A stretch of DNA of 64,000 nt from Lachnobacterium bovis (GTDB taxonomy: Bacteria > Bacillota > Clostridia > Lachnospirales > Lachnospiraceae): the NCBI RefSeq assembly GCF_900111325.1, contig NZ_FOGW01000010.1, positions 54,268-118,267 of the forward strand. Reading direction: 5' to 3'. Shown here piece after piece: positions 26,874 to 36,580 of the stretch (positions are counted from its first letter, which is position 1; every line of letters begins with the position of its first letter). The notes under the pieces were generated by a model. It saw nothing but the letters and a program-made list of their open reading frames with translations, was not told where the DNA came from and made no database searches. The position numbers and the translations under genes were made by a program.

Positions 26874-28154
26874 ATGGCAAACAAAAAAGTAGCAAAAAAG
26901 AATTCAAAAGCTTTAACCCCAGAAATGATTGAAGATTTTCAAAAAAGACTTCAAGAATTGAAAAGCTTGGCTAAAAGAAAGAATAACATCTTAGAATATA
27001 ATGAGATTAGTGATTTCTTTGAAGATATGCAACTAGATGCTGATAAATTTGAACTTGTACTTGATTATTTAGAAAAAAACGGTATCGACGTATTAAGAAC
27101 ACATGATGGTGATACTGACGCATATGACATTGATGATGATGCACTTTTAAGTAGTGATGAAGATGATGTTGAGATGGAAAATCTCGATTTATCTATTCCA
27201 GAAGGTGTAAGCGTTGAAGATCCAGTTCGTATGTATTTAAAAGAGATTGGTAAAGTTCCACTTTTAACAGCTGATGAAGAAATTCAATTAGCCAAAAGAA
27301 TGGAAGATGGACAGGCAGCAATTGAACCATTAAAAGAACTTAAGAAACAACTTTTTGAAGCAGAATTAGATGTAGACAAAATAGAACTTAGAGAAAAAAT
27401 TAAGCCTTTACAGTTAGCTGTAGATAGAGGTTCTGATGCTAAGAAGAGATTAGCTGAAGCCAACCTTAGATTAGTAGTAAGTATTGCTAAAAGATATGTT
27501 GGTAGAGGAATGCTTTTCCTTGATTTGATTCAAGAGGGAAATCTTGGTCTTATCAAAGCAGTAGAAAAGTTTGATTATAATAAAGGATATAAATTTTCAA
27601 CATATGCAACATGGTGGATTCGTCAAGCTATTACAAGAGCTATTGCTGATCAGGCAAGAACAATCAGAATTCCAGTACATATGGTAGAGACTATTAATAA
27701 ACTTATTAGAGTATCAAGACAGCTTCTTCAGGAATTAGGAAGAGAACCATCTCCTGAAGAAATTGCAAAAGAATTAAATATGCCAGTAGAAAGAGTTAGA
27801 GAAATCTTGAAGATTTCACAAGAGCCAGTATCTCTTGAAACTCCTATTGGTGAAGAAGAAGATTCACATCTTGGAGACTTCATCCGTGATGAAAATGTAC
27901 CTGTTCCAGCAGAGGCAGCAGCATTTACATTACTTAAAGAACAATTAGGAGAAGTTCTTGGAACTTTAACTGAAAGAGAACAAAAAGTTTTGACTTTACG
28001 TTTCGGACTAGAAGATGGACGTGCGAGAACTCTAGAAGAGGTAGGTAAAGAGTTCAATGTTACAAGAGAACGTATAAGACAAATTGAAGCAAAAGCTTTA
28101 AGAAAACTGCGTCATCCTAGCAGAAGCCGTAAATTAAAGGATTATTTAGAGTAA
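26874..28154 (+). CDS. rpoD: Primary RNA polymerase sigma factor (sigma-70/RpoD)
   Basis: This factor directs RNA polymerase to housekeeping promoters. The 426-residue protein has region 1.1 at the N-terminus and region 1.2 (DPVRMYLKEIGKVPLLTADEE). Region 2 contains DLIQEGNLGLIKAVEKFDY and STYATWWIRQAITRA for -10 melting. Region 3 is IRIPVHMVETINKL, and region 4.2 is TLEEVGKEFNVTRERIRQIE for -35 contact. GAGAGGAAG precedes the ATG. The TTGACA/TATAAT promoters seen elsewhere in the window match this specificity. Confidence 0.98.
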   Translation: MANKKVAKKNSKALTPEMIEDFQKRLQELKSLAKRKNNILEYNEISDFFEDMQLDADKFELVLDYLEKNGIDVLRTHDGDTDAYDIDDDALLSSDEDDVEMENLDLSIPEGVSVEDPVRMYLKEIGKVPLLTADEEIQLAKRMEDGQAAIEPLKELKKQLFEAELDVDKIELREKIKPLQLAVDRGSDAKKRLAEANLRLVVSIAKRYVGRGMLFLDLIQEGNLGLIKAVEKFDYNKGYKFSTYATWWIRQAITRAIADQARTIRIPVHMVETINKLIRVSRQLLQELGREPSPEEIAKELNMPVERVREILKISQEPVSLETPIGEEEDSHLGDFIRDENVPVPAEAAAFTLLKEQLGEVLGTLTEREQKVLTLRFGLEDGRARTLEEVGKEFNVTRERIRQIEAKALRKLRHPSRSRKLKDYLE

Positions 28155-28155
28155 A

Positions 28156-28899
28156 ATGTTAAAGTTGTCAAAACGTATGAGAGCAGTTGCTGCTATGGTT
28201 ACGCCTGGTAATATTTTAGCAGATGTTGGAACAGATCATGGATATGTTCCAATTGCTCTTATACAAAGAGAAAAAATACCAAAAGCTATTGCGGTTGACA
28301 TAAATGAGGGACCACTAAAGAGAGCAAATGAAAATATTAATTTATACGGAATGCAAGATTCTATCGAAACACGTATTTCTGATGGTGTTGAAGCATTAAA
28401 AGTAAACGAAGTTGATAGTATTTTGATTGCAGGAATGGGTGGCGAGCTTACAATACATATTTTGACAGAAGGCGAAGAGATATGTCGCAATGCGAAAGAA
28501 CTTATTCTACAGCCACAATCAGAGGTTAGAAAAGTAAGACAATACCTCAGAGTAAATCGTTATAAAATTGTTGATGAGGATATGATTTTGGAGGATGGAA
28601 AATATTATCCAATCATCAAAGCGATTCCGGTTGATCAAGATGACTTTTGGTTAGACAAAAATGAAAATGTAATCACTACATGTGATATCTACGGACCATT
28701 ACTTCTTAAAAATGGTAATCCGGTTTTAAGAAAATTTTTGGTTCATCAGTATAGAAAATTGACATTTATATTACAATCCTTAGTTTTACAGCAGGATTCT
28801 GAATCAGTTAGAAAGAGAAAACAAGAAGTGTCACGAGAAATACACTATAATGAATCTGCATATTCAATTTTGGGGGCGATAAAGAATGCAGGAAATTAA
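28156..28899 (+). CDS. trmK: tRNA (adenine-N1)-methyltransferase TrmK
   Basis: TrmK (YqfN) methylates N1 of adenosine 22 in tRNAs. The 247-residue protein has the Rossmann SAM site ADVGTDHGYVPI (about residues 22-33), AVDINEGPLKRA near residue 45, and the DSILIAGMGGELT motif near residue 87. The ATG lies one base after the rpoD stop codon without a separate ribosome site, so translation is probably coupled to rpoD. It overlaps the nucleoside kinase gene by 14 bases. The usual neighbour yqfO (DUF34) is not present. Confidence 0.93.
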   Translation: MLKLSKRMRAVAAMVTPGNILADVGTDHGYVPIALIQREKIPKAIAVDINEGPLKRANENINLYGMQDSIETRISDGVEALKVNEVDSILIAGMGGELTIHILTEGEEICRNAKELILQPQSEVRKVRQYLRVNRYKIVDEDMILEDGKYYPIIKAIPVDQDDFWLDKNENVITTCDIYGPLLLKNGNPVLRKFLVHQYRKLTFILQSLVLQQDSESVRKRKQEVSREIHYNESAYSILGAIKNAGN

Positions 28900-30550
28900 T
28901 GTAGTTGTCAAGCTTTCTAACGGAGAAGAAAGAGTGACATTAAATAAAAACACAACATTATTAGAATTAGCACAAAAATTTCAAGATAAGTTTTCAAGAC
29001 CTATTATGTTAGCAATATGCAATGGTAGGTTGCGAGAACTTGCAAAAGAAATAAAAGGAGATTCAACAATCTCCTTTTTAACAATTGAAGATAAAGACGG
29101 TAGACGTACGTATGAAAGAGGCGTCGTTTTTTTGATGCAAAAGTCCATAGATAATATCTGGGGAATCAAAAATAATAAAGTTCGAGTTTGTTATTCATTA
29201 GGTAAAGGTCTGTATTGTGTGTTCACGCATGAAAAACCAACACAAGAAAATTTAGATAAATTAAAAACAGAGATGAAAAAAGTATGTAAACAATGTATTC
29301 CGATTAAAAAAGAATCTCTAAAAAGCGTTGAAGCAGAAGAGCTTTTTAAGAATATTCAAATGACGGATAAGGAGAGATTATTACATTACAGACGTTCATC
29401 AAGGGTTAATATATATGATTTAGATGGCATGAAAGATTATTCATATGGATACATGGTGCCTAATACAAGTTTCTTGAAGTATTTTGATTTGATTCCATAT
29501 AAAGAGGGCTTTATTTTGCAATTGCCAGGACCACATAGTACAGAAATTGAAAAATTCGAACCTTATGATAAATTATTTTCTGTTATGAAAGCTTCGAAAC
29601 AGTGGAGTAATATGTTAGGATTTGGTACTATTGGCTCGCTTAATGATGAAATTTCTAATGGTCGTGGAGAAGATATTATTTTAGTACAAGAAGCTTTGAT
29701 GGAAGAAAGAATTGGAAAAATAGCTTCTACAATAAGTGAAGATCGTAGAAAAAAATTTATTATGATAGCAGGACCATCCTCATCAGGAAAAACATCTTTT
29801 TCACACCGTTTATCAATACAATTATCGGCAAAAGGAATAACACCTCATCCAATAGGTTTAGATGATTACTATGTTGATAGAGTAGATACGCCAAAGGATG
29901 AAAATGGAAATTACGATTTTGAATGTTTAGAAGCTTTAGACATAGATAAGTTTAATGAGGATATGATAGCTTTATTAAATGGCGAGGAAGTCATGATGCC
30001 AACATTTAATTTTAAAACAGGTAAGAGAGAGTATAGAGGTAATACATTAAAATTAGGCGAAAATGATGTTCTTGTTATAGAAGGTATACACGGATTAGAT
30101 GATCGACTTTCATATTCTTTACCAATAGAAAGTAAATTCAAAATATATATATCAGCATTAACTCATCTTGCTATTGATGAATTAAATCCTTTACCAACAA
30201 CAGATGGAAGATTGCTTCGAAGAATCGTAAGAGATGCTAGAACAAGAAATACAACAGCAAGAGAGACAATAGCAATGTGGAAATCCGTAAGAAGAGGTGA
30301 AGAAAAATATATCTTCCCATTCCAGGAAAATGCAGACGTTATGTTTAATTCAGCATTAGTTTATGAAATTGCTGTATTAAAAGTTTATGCAGAACCTCTT
30401 TTATTTGGAATTCCAAGAGATTGTCCAGAATATTTTGAAGCAAAAAGATTACTTAAACTATTAGATTACGTAGTGCCTTTACCTGCTGATAGCGTAAATA
30501 AAAATTCTTTGTTACGTGAGTTTATAGGTGGAAGCTGTTTTAATGTTTAG
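28886..30550 (+). CDS. Nucleoside kinase with TGS/threonyl-tRNA-synthetase-like N-terminus
   Basis: The 554-residue protein fuses an N-terminal TGS domain (about residues 1-65) and a ThrRS-like second domain (to about 250) to a uridine-kinase/phosphoribulokinase domain. The kinase part has the P-loop AGPSSSGKTSFSHRL (near residue 293), LDDYYVDRVDTP (near 327), VIEGIHGL (near 393) and the lid segment DARTRNTTARET. Nucleoside phosphorylation follows from the kinase family; the TGS part may bind nucleotide or RNA. GGGGGCGATAAAG inside the trmK end acts as the ribosome site. This fusion is conserved beside trmK in related Clostridia, as far as I recall. Confidence 0.88.
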   Translation: MQEINVVVKLSNGEERVTLNKNTTLLELAQKFQDKFSRPIMLAICNGRLRELAKEIKGDSTISFLTIEDKDGRRTYERGVVFLMQKSIDNIWGIKNNKVRVCYSLGKGLYCVFTHEKPTQENLDKLKTEMKKVCKQCIPIKKESLKSVEAEELFKNIQMTDKERLLHYRRSSRVNIYDLDGMKDYSYGYMVPNTSFLKYFDLIPYKEGFILQLPGPHSTEIEKFEPYDKLFSVMKASKQWSNMLGFGTIGSLNDEISNGRGEDIILVQEALMEERIGKIASTISEDRRKKFIMIAGPSSSGKTSFSHRLSIQLSAKGITPHPIGLDDYYVDRVDTPKDENGNYDFECLEALDIDKFNEDMIALLNGEEVMMPTFNFKTGKREYRGNTLKLGENDVLVIEGIHGLDDRLSYSLPIESKFKIYISALTHLAIDELNPLPTTDGRLLRRIVRDARTRNTTARETIAMWKSVRRGEEKYIFPFQENADVMFNSALVYEIAVLKVYAEPLLFGIPRDCPEYFEAKRLLKLLDYVVPLPADSVNKNSLLREFIGGSCFNV

Positions 30551-30572
30551 ATTATATTAAGAGAAATTGTAC

Positions 30573-30601
30573 TTGAAAAAATACCAAAAGAAGAGTATAA
30601 T
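30573..30601 (+). promoter_or_regulatory. rnpB promoter
   Basis: TTGAAA (30573-30578) and TATAAT (30596-30601) are separated by exactly 17 bases, just before the RNase P RNA. Confidence 0.85.
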
Positions 30602-30613
30602 TAAAACGTTAAT

Positions 30614-30952
30614 ATGCAGGACAGGTGATCGCAGCTGCTAGTACCGAAAGGTCGCAGGTGAGGAAAGTCCGGGCTTCATAGGGCAGGATGCCGGTTAACG
30701 GCCGGTAGGGGAAACCCTCAGGACAGTGCAACAGAAATAAACCGCCACATTAGTGGTAAGGGTGGAAAGGCAGTGTAAGAGACTACCGCCATTTTGGTAA
30801 CAAGATGGGCACATGTAAACCCCATTTGAAGCAAAACCGAATATAAGCGTTGACGTGGCCCGCTAGCTTAAGGTAGGTTGCTTGAGGTAATTGGTAACAG
30901 TTATCCTAGATAGATGATCATCCACGACATAACCCGGCTTATCGTTCTGCTA
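30614..30952 (+). ncRNA. rnpB: RNase P RNA (bacterial class A-like)
   Basis: This is the catalytic RNA that matures tRNA 5' ends. Conserved elements are GAGGAAAGTCCGGGCT, the ACAGTGCAACAGAAA segment, AAGGGTGGAAAGGCAGTGTA, GAAGCAAAACCGAA and the 3' ACCCGGCTTATCG. The ends pair (GCAGGAC with GTTCTGC) as helix P1. About 339 nt is a normal size. Its own promoter and terminator flank it. The exact termini are estimated. Confidence 0.96.
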
Positions 30953-30981
30953 AGTTACATTATAATTGATTTGAATATTTA

Positions 30982-31015
30982 AAAATGGTTGGGTTTTCCT
31001 AACCATTTTTTATTT
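30982..31015 (+). terminator. Intrinsic terminator of rnpB
   Basis: AAAATGGTTGGG pairs with CCTAACCATTTT (one G-U at most) followed by a T-rich tail. The remaining gap to clpX (31016-31239) is A/T-rich and holds no ORF I can support. Confidence 0.9.
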
Positions 31016-31239
31016 TGTGTTGTTTTATTTTACATTACGAATTATAATATGATAGTATAGGTTTGTTATGCAGTTAAATGTTGTAACAAATTAGACATTA
31101 TAAAGACAATATGATTTATTAAATTGAGATTTAATATAGATTTACTGAATGTATGCATTTTTAAAGAAAAGATATGCAAATATTGAGTAATTAAAAATTT
31201 AATAGGTTAATATAAATAAAATAGGGAAAGGTGGTTAAG

Positions 31240-32856
31240 ATGAGAGAAGATTATAGAGAAGTAGATTCGGATAGCATTGATCAAAATGATAATTCTAAAC
31301 TCAATTCGAGTAATAATACAGAATTTGAAAAAAATATAGATGTTGATTCTCAAAAGAATAATGTTAATCAGGATTCTTTTGAAAAAAATAATAAAGATAT
31401 TGATAGTGACAAGTACGAAACTGACGGGGCAATAGATAATCATTCGGATAAAAATGTCAAGAACAATCAGAATGATAATCAAGATAAAGATAAAGATGAT
31501 GATGATTATGAAGAAGTATGTTCATTTTGTCGTAGGCCAGAAAGTGTAGTTGGTAAGTTATTACATATTCCAAACGCTTTTAGTTTATGTACTGATTGTA
31601 TGCAAAGAACTTTAGATATGATGAAGACTACACCTAATAGAATGGATGATCCGTTTTTAAAATATGGAGAGTTTTCAGATATTCCAGGTGTTAGCTTTTT
31701 GAATCTAAGTGATTTAAAATCTGATGTACCTAAAAGTCAGAGATTAAAAAAACGCACCAAAGAAGTAAAAAAAGAAAAACCTGTTTTAGACATTAATTCT
31801 ATTCCAGCACCACATAAAATTAAAGAAAAATTAGATGAATATGTAGTTGGACAAGATTATGCTAAAAAGGTAATGTCTGTAGCTGTTTATAATCATTATA
31901 AAAGAGTTATGGATGATAAAAATAAAATAGATGACGGTATAGAAATCGAAAAATCTAATATGTTAATGATTGGACCAACAGGTTCGGGTAAAACATATTT
32001 AGTTAAGACATTAGCTAAGTTATTAGATGTACCATTAGCTATTACAGATGCAACATCTCTTACAGAGGCTGGTTATATCGGTGATGACATTGAAAGTGTT
32101 GTAAGTAAATTACTTGCAGCGGCAGACAATGATGTAGAAAGGGCAGAACATGGTATTATTTTTGTAGATGAAATTGATAAGATTGCAAAGAAAAAGAATA
32201 CTAACCAAAGAGATGTAAGTGGAGAGTCTGTTCAACAGGGAATGCTAAAACTTCTAGAAGGAGCTGAGGTAGAAGTCCCAGTTGGTGCAACTAGTAAAAA
32301 TGCGATGGTACCAATGACAATGATAAATACAAAAGATATTCTATTTATTTGTGGTGGTGCTTTCCCAGGAATAGAAGACATTATTAAAGAAAGATTAAAT
32401 AAGCAGGCATCGATTGGATTCCATGCTGATTTAAAAGATAAATACGATAAAGATGATAATATTTTACAAAAAGTTACAGTAGAAGATGTTAGAAATTTTG
32501 GTATGATTCCAGAGTTTATTGGACGTTTACCTATTCTTTTTTCTCTAGAAGCTTTAACAGAAGATATGTTGGTTAAAATATTGTCAGAACCAAAAAATGC
32601 TATTATTAAGCAATATATTAAATTGCTTGATATGGATGAGGTTAAGCTAGAATTTGAAGAAGATGCGCTACGTTGTATTGCTCAAAAAGCTAAGGAGAAG
32701 AAAGTTGGTGCAAGAGCGTTAAGAGCAATTATTGAAAAATTTATGCTTGATATAATGTTTGAAATTCCAAAGGATGATCAAATTGGTAAAGTGACAATAA
32801 CAAGAGATTATATTGAGAACAAAGGTGGCCCAGTTATTTCTCTTAGAGAAAATTAG
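31240..32856 (+). CDS. clpX: ClpX ATPase with acidic N-terminal extension
   Basis: ClpX is an AAA+ unfoldase that feeds proteins to ClpP. The start is ATG 31240 after AAAGGTGG; GTG 31231 is a weaker alternative. The 538-residue protein is about 110 longer than usual ClpX. Residues 1-90 are Asp/Asn/Lys-rich low complexity, and the zinc domain follows (C94, C97, C117, C120). The AAA+ module has Walker A GPTGSGKT (near 245), pore loop GYIGDD, Walker B IIFVDEID, and the ClpP-docking IGF tripeptide in ASIGFHAD. It is a lone gene with no clpP or tig nearby. Function is firm by family; the extension's role is unknown. Confidence 0.92.
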   Translation: MREDYREVDSDSIDQNDNSKLNSSNNTEFEKNIDVDSQKNNVNQDSFEKNNKDIDSDKYETDGAIDNHSDKNVKNNQNDNQDKDKDDDDYEEVCSFCRRPESVVGKLLHIPNAFSLCTDCMQRTLDMMKTTPNRMDDPFLKYGEFSDIPGVSFLNLSDLKSDVPKSQRLKKRTKEVKKEKPVLDINSIPAPHKIKEKLDEYVVGQDYAKKVMSVAVYNHYKRVMDDKNKIDDGIEIEKSNMLMIGPTGSGKTYLVKTLAKLLDVPLAITDATSLTEAGYIGDDIESVVSKLLAAADNDVERAEHGIIFVDEIDKIAKKKNTNQRDVSGESVQQGMLKLLEGAEVEVPVGATSKNAMVPMTMINTKDILFICGGAFPGIEDIIKERLNKQASIGFHADLKDKYDKDDNILQKVTVEDVRNFGMIPEFIGRLPILFSLEALTEDMLVKILSEPKNAIIKQYIKLLDMDEVKLEFEEDALRCIAQKAKEKKVGARALRAIIEKFMLDIMFEIPKDDQIGKVTITRDYIENKGGPVISLREN

Positions 32857-32935
32857 ATTTTTTTGAGTTTGAAATTTAGACCCAAAAACAGACAAGCAAG
32901 ACATACATTAAGATTTATATAAAGGAGTTGTAAAA

Positions 32936-34036
32936 TTGAAAATTATACATTGTGCAGACATTCATCTAGACTCTAAGATGACTACAAATCTTACTAATGA
33001 ACAAGCTAAAGAGCGCAGAGATGAATTACTAAATACATTTTCCAAAATGGTGGATTATGCAAAACAAAATGAAGTTAAAGCTATTTTAATAGCAGGTGAT
33101 TTATTTGATACAAGAAACATTTCGGCAACAGCAAGAAATGTTGTAAAAGAAGCAATTTTAGGATATCCAGACATTGATTTCATTTATTTAAAAGGAAATC
33201 ATGATCATGATAACTTCCTTTCAAATTTAGAAGATTTACCAGCTAACCTAAAATTATTCTCTAATAAAGAGTGGAGAGCATATGAGTATGGAGATATCGT
33301 GATTACAGGACTTGAATTATCAGATGATAATCAATACTCTGTATATAATGATTTGAAATTAAATCCTGAAAAATTTAACATTGTGACTTTACACGGACAG
33401 ATTAGAGAGGGAGAAGGAAGCCCAAGAGACTTTAATGTTAACCTTGATAATTTAAGAGGTAGAAATATTGATTATTTAGCATTAGGTCATATTCATTCAT
33501 ATGAAGAAGATGATTTAGATGCAAGAGGAAGATATTGTTACCCAGGTTGTTTAGAAGGACGCGGTTTCGACGAATGTGGTAAAAAAGGTTTTGTTTTATT
33601 AGAAATCGATGAAGAAACAAAAGAAGCAAATACACAATTTGTACCATTTGCAAAGAGAAATGTTCATCATTTAGAAGTGGATATTTCGGGTGTATATACA
33701 ACTATTGAAGCGTTAGTTAAAGTAGAAGATTCTTTAAGACGTAAGGAATACACAGAGACTTCAATGGTAAAAATCACATTAACAGGTACAGTTGATGTTG
33801 AAAGTGATATTAATACTAGAATTATTGAAGGCAAATTAGAAGGTAAATTCTACACTGTAAAAGTTGTAGATGGAACTTCCCAAACAGTAAAATATCAAGA
33901 CTATGAAAGAGATAGATCACTTAAAGGTGAATTTATTAGATTAGTCTTAAACTCAGATGAAAACGAATTTGATGATAAAGACAAAAATGCCATTATTAAA
34001 TGTGGCATAAAAGCATTACTTGGGGAGGACTTATAA
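32936..34036 (+). CDS. SbcD/YhaO-like metallophosphoesterase (DNA repair exonuclease)
   Basis: This is a calcineurin-like nuclease subunit likely paired with the SMC-like ATPase encoded next. The 366-residue protein shows the metal-binding series ADIHLDSKM (residues 5-13), AGDLFDTRN, KGNHDHD (near residue 85), LHGQ and LGHIH (near residue 183). The start is a TTG 6 bases after AAAGGAGTTG. Its stop codon shares a base with the start of the ATPase gene (TAATG), indicating coupled translation of a two-protein complex. Confidence 0.9.
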   Translation: MKIIHCADIHLDSKMTTNLTNEQAKERRDELLNTFSKMVDYAKQNEVKAILIAGDLFDTRNISATARNVVKEAILGYPDIDFIYLKGNHDHDNFLSNLEDLPANLKLFSNKEWRAYEYGDIVITGLELSDDNQYSVYNDLKLNPEKFNIVTLHGQIREGEGSPRDFNVNLDNLRGRNIDYLALGHIHSYEEDDLDARGRYCYPGCLEGRGFDECGKKGFVLLEIDEETKEANTQFVPFAKRNVHHLEVDISGVYTTIEALVKVEDSLRRKEYTETSMVKITLTGTVDVESDINTRIIEGKLEGKFYTVKVVDGTSQTVKYQDYERDRSLKGEFIRLVLNSDENEFDDKDKNAIIKCGIKALLGEDL

Positions 34037-36468
34037 TGAGATTAATTAAATGCCACATTGATAATTTTGGTAAATTGCAAGATAAAGATTATAGTTTCAA
34101 TAAATCATTAAATGTATTTAATGGTGAAAATGGAAGCGGAAAGAGTACATTTGCGGCCTTTTTAAAAGCAATGTTATATGGTTTTGATAATAAAAAGGAA
34201 AAAGGCGCTTTCGAAAAAGAAAGAAATATTTACAAACCTTGGCAAGGTGGAAATTACGGTGGAGAGTTAGAGTTTGAGCATCAGGATAAAATCTACAAAG
34301 TAGTTAGAAAGTTCGGAAATACTGAAAAAACAGACGAATTTCATATTTATGATATGAATACTAACATGGAAGTCGATTGTTTTACAAAACATCTTGGTGA
34401 TGAATTATTTGATTTAGATAGAAATTCTTTCGCAAAGAGTATTTTTATTGGACAAAATGATTGTAATTTTTCAACTTCAGATCAAATTAATGCTAAGTTA
34501 GGTAATGTAGTAGAAAGTACAAATGATATTAATAACTACGAAAATGCACAAAAAAAATTAAAAGATGTTGTAAATAAATTATCGCCAACTAGAAAAACTG
34601 GATCAATTAGAAAACGTAAAGATCAAATTGATACTCTAAGAATTGAATTAAGAGAATTAGAAAGTAGAGAAGCAGAATACAAAAAAGTTGCAACTTTAAT
34701 GGAAGATCAGCAAAACAAACGTATTCTTTTAGAAAAAGAACGTGCAAAACTTACAGAAGAACAAAAATATGTAAGTGAGGCAGGAACTAAAATTGCAGAG
34801 CAAAATAACTACAAGCAATTGTGTGATATTGAAGATGAAAAAACAAAAGCCTTTGAAGAGGTTGATAATTTCTTTGAACATGAATGTCTAACTGATGAAG
34901 AAATTGCTAAACTTACTTCAGATGTCCATGATTTAGTAAAACAAGGACAAAGTGCTGATGTATATAAATTATCTAATGAAGAACAAAAAACATATGATGA
35001 ATTAGGAGAACGTTTAAATAACGGTGCTGCTGATGAAGCTATGTTATTTGAAGCTATTGCCGGCAATATTGAGTCAATCGAAGAAACAAGAAAGTTAAAG
35101 GCACAGCTTTCAGATAGTAGAGTTGAACTTACTAATTTAGAAAATTTATTCCAGACAAATGAGGCAAAACGTAATCAAAATATTCCAAAAGTAGAAAGTG
35201 CAGGTAAAAATGTATTTTTTGCTGCAGTTGTTTCAGCTGTAATAGCAGTTGTATTCTTGATTTTTGCAGTAGTAAATGTGTCTAAAAAATCAGTATTTAC
35301 ACCATTTATTGCAGTAGCAATTATTGCTATGATTTTTGCAGTTGTATTTATGTTAACAGCAAAGAAACAAAAACGTTCTGCAGAAATTGATTTAGCAAGA
35401 TACATGCAAAACAAACGTGATGAAGATGATAGAGAAATGCGCTCACTTTCTGCATTAAGAATCAAAATTGAAGAAATGGAAAATAAAATTGCATCTATTA
35501 ACAAAGAGATTAGTGCGTTTTTATTTAGTTACGAATTAGGCGTTGAAAGTGAAGAAAAATATCAAACAATGCTTTATGAATTAAGAGGTTTAAAAGAAAC
35601 TTATGATGATTTACATCAAAAAGATGTAACATATCATAACGCAAGACGTGATTATGAAATTTTAAATAGAAGAATCTATGATTATTTACGTCAGTATTTT
35701 GAAGAACTTGATAATACACCAGAAGATTATACAGAAAAAATCTCATTTTTAACAAATAAAGTTACTGAGTATAAATTAGCTAAAGATGCAATGGAAAATG
35801 CAAAAAAAGCTAGAAAAGTATTCAAAGAAGCTCATGATGATGAAGATCTTGCAGCAGAATTTAAGATCAATCACAGTTTAGAAGAATTAAACAGACGAAT
35901 TGATGAGATTGATGCTAATTTAAATGAAATTAGAGATGATATTGAAAAATATAATCGTCATATGAATGATTTGTCAGATCAGCTTGACGAAAGAGACGAA
36001 AAATTAGAGTTACTTGATACTCTTGAAAAAGAACAAGAAAAAGAGCAAGAGTATTATAATGTTGTTGAAAAGACAATTGAATTTTTAACACAGGCAAAAG
36101 AACAATTTACATCAAGATATAAAACACCAGTTGATAACGCATTTAAAAAATATTATCAGCATATAACAGGTGAAGATAAAGAAAACTGGCAGTTAGACGC
36201 TAATATATCTATCAAAATGAAACAAGAGGGTGTATATAGAGAAGTTGATTGGTTATCAGCGGGATATAAGGACTTAGTAGGTGTTTGCATGAGACTAGCA
36301 CTTGTTGAGGCAATGTTCCCATTAGATAAATCATTCTTAATTTTAGACGATCCATTTGTTAATTTAGATGAGGATAAATTAGAGAAAGCAAATGATTTAT
36401 TAAATATGATAAGTCAAGAATATCAAGTGATTTACTTTACTTGTCATAGTTGTCGTATGCCACGATAG
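34036..36468 (+). CDS. SbcC/YhaN-like SMC-type ATPase with central membrane segments
   Basis: The 810-residue protein has an N-terminal Walker A (FNGENGSGKSTFAAFLKAML, near residue 33), long coiled coils (about 180-330 and 480-690) and a C-terminal Walker B (LILDDPFVNLDED) close to its end. Two strongly hydrophobic stretches near residues 393-413 and 420-440 interrupt the coils, a feature I associate with YhaN rather than SbcC. I start at ATG 34036 after GGGGAGGAC, overlapping the upstream stop codon by one base; an earlier frame start at 34000 lies inside the nuclease gene. It probably forms a membrane-linked DNA-end-processing complex with the upstream protein. Confidence 0.88.
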   Translation: MRLIKCHIDNFGKLQDKDYSFNKSLNVFNGENGSGKSTFAAFLKAMLYGFDNKKEKGAFEKERNIYKPWQGGNYGGELEFEHQDKIYKVVRKFGNTEKTDEFHIYDMNTNMEVDCFTKHLGDELFDLDRNSFAKSIFIGQNDCNFSTSDQINAKLGNVVESTNDINNYENAQKKLKDVVNKLSPTRKTGSIRKRKDQIDTLRIELRELESREAEYKKVATLMEDQQNKRILLEKERAKLTEEQKYVSEAGTKIAEQNNYKQLCDIEDEKTKAFEEVDNFFEHECLTDEEIAKLTSDVHDLVKQGQSADVYKLSNEEQKTYDELGERLNNGAADEAMLFEAIAGNIESIEETRKLKAQLSDSRVELTNLENLFQTNEAKRNQNIPKVESAGKNVFFAAVVSAVIAVVFLIFAVVNVSKKSVFTPFIAVAIIAMIFAVVFMLTAKKQKRSAEIDLARYMQNKRDEDDREMRSLSALRIKIEEMENKIASINKEISAFLFSYELGVESEEKYQTMLYELRGLKETYDDLHQKDVTYHNARRDYEILNRRIYDYLRQYFEELDNTPEDYTEKISFLTNKVTEYKLAKDAMENAKKARKVFKEAHDDEDLAAEFKINHSLEELNRRIDEIDANLNEIRDDIEKYNRHMNDLSDQLDERDEKLELLDTLEKEQEKEQEYYNVVEKTIEFLTQAKEQFTSRYKTPVDNAFKKYYQHITGEDKENWQLDANISIKMKQEGVYREVDWLSAGYKDLVGVCMRLALVEAMFPLDKSFLILDDPFVNLDEDKLEKANDLLNMISQEYQVIYFTCHSCRMPR

Positions 36469-36479
36469 GTTTTATAATA

Positions 36480-36522
36480 AAGCATCTATAGTTATTGTAT
36501 AAAAACAAAGCTATAGATGCTT
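36480..36522 (+). terminator. Perfect hairpin after the YhaN-like gene
   Basis: AAGCATCTATAG and CTATAGATGCTT are exact 12-base complements with a 19-base loop. The 3' flank is CAATTATA rather than a T run, so it may serve mRNA stability or weak termination. Confidence 0.6.
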
Positions 36523-36580
36523 CAATTATATAAGCAATAAATTTATTCAAAACAATAAACAATTTAGAAAGGATGTTTAA

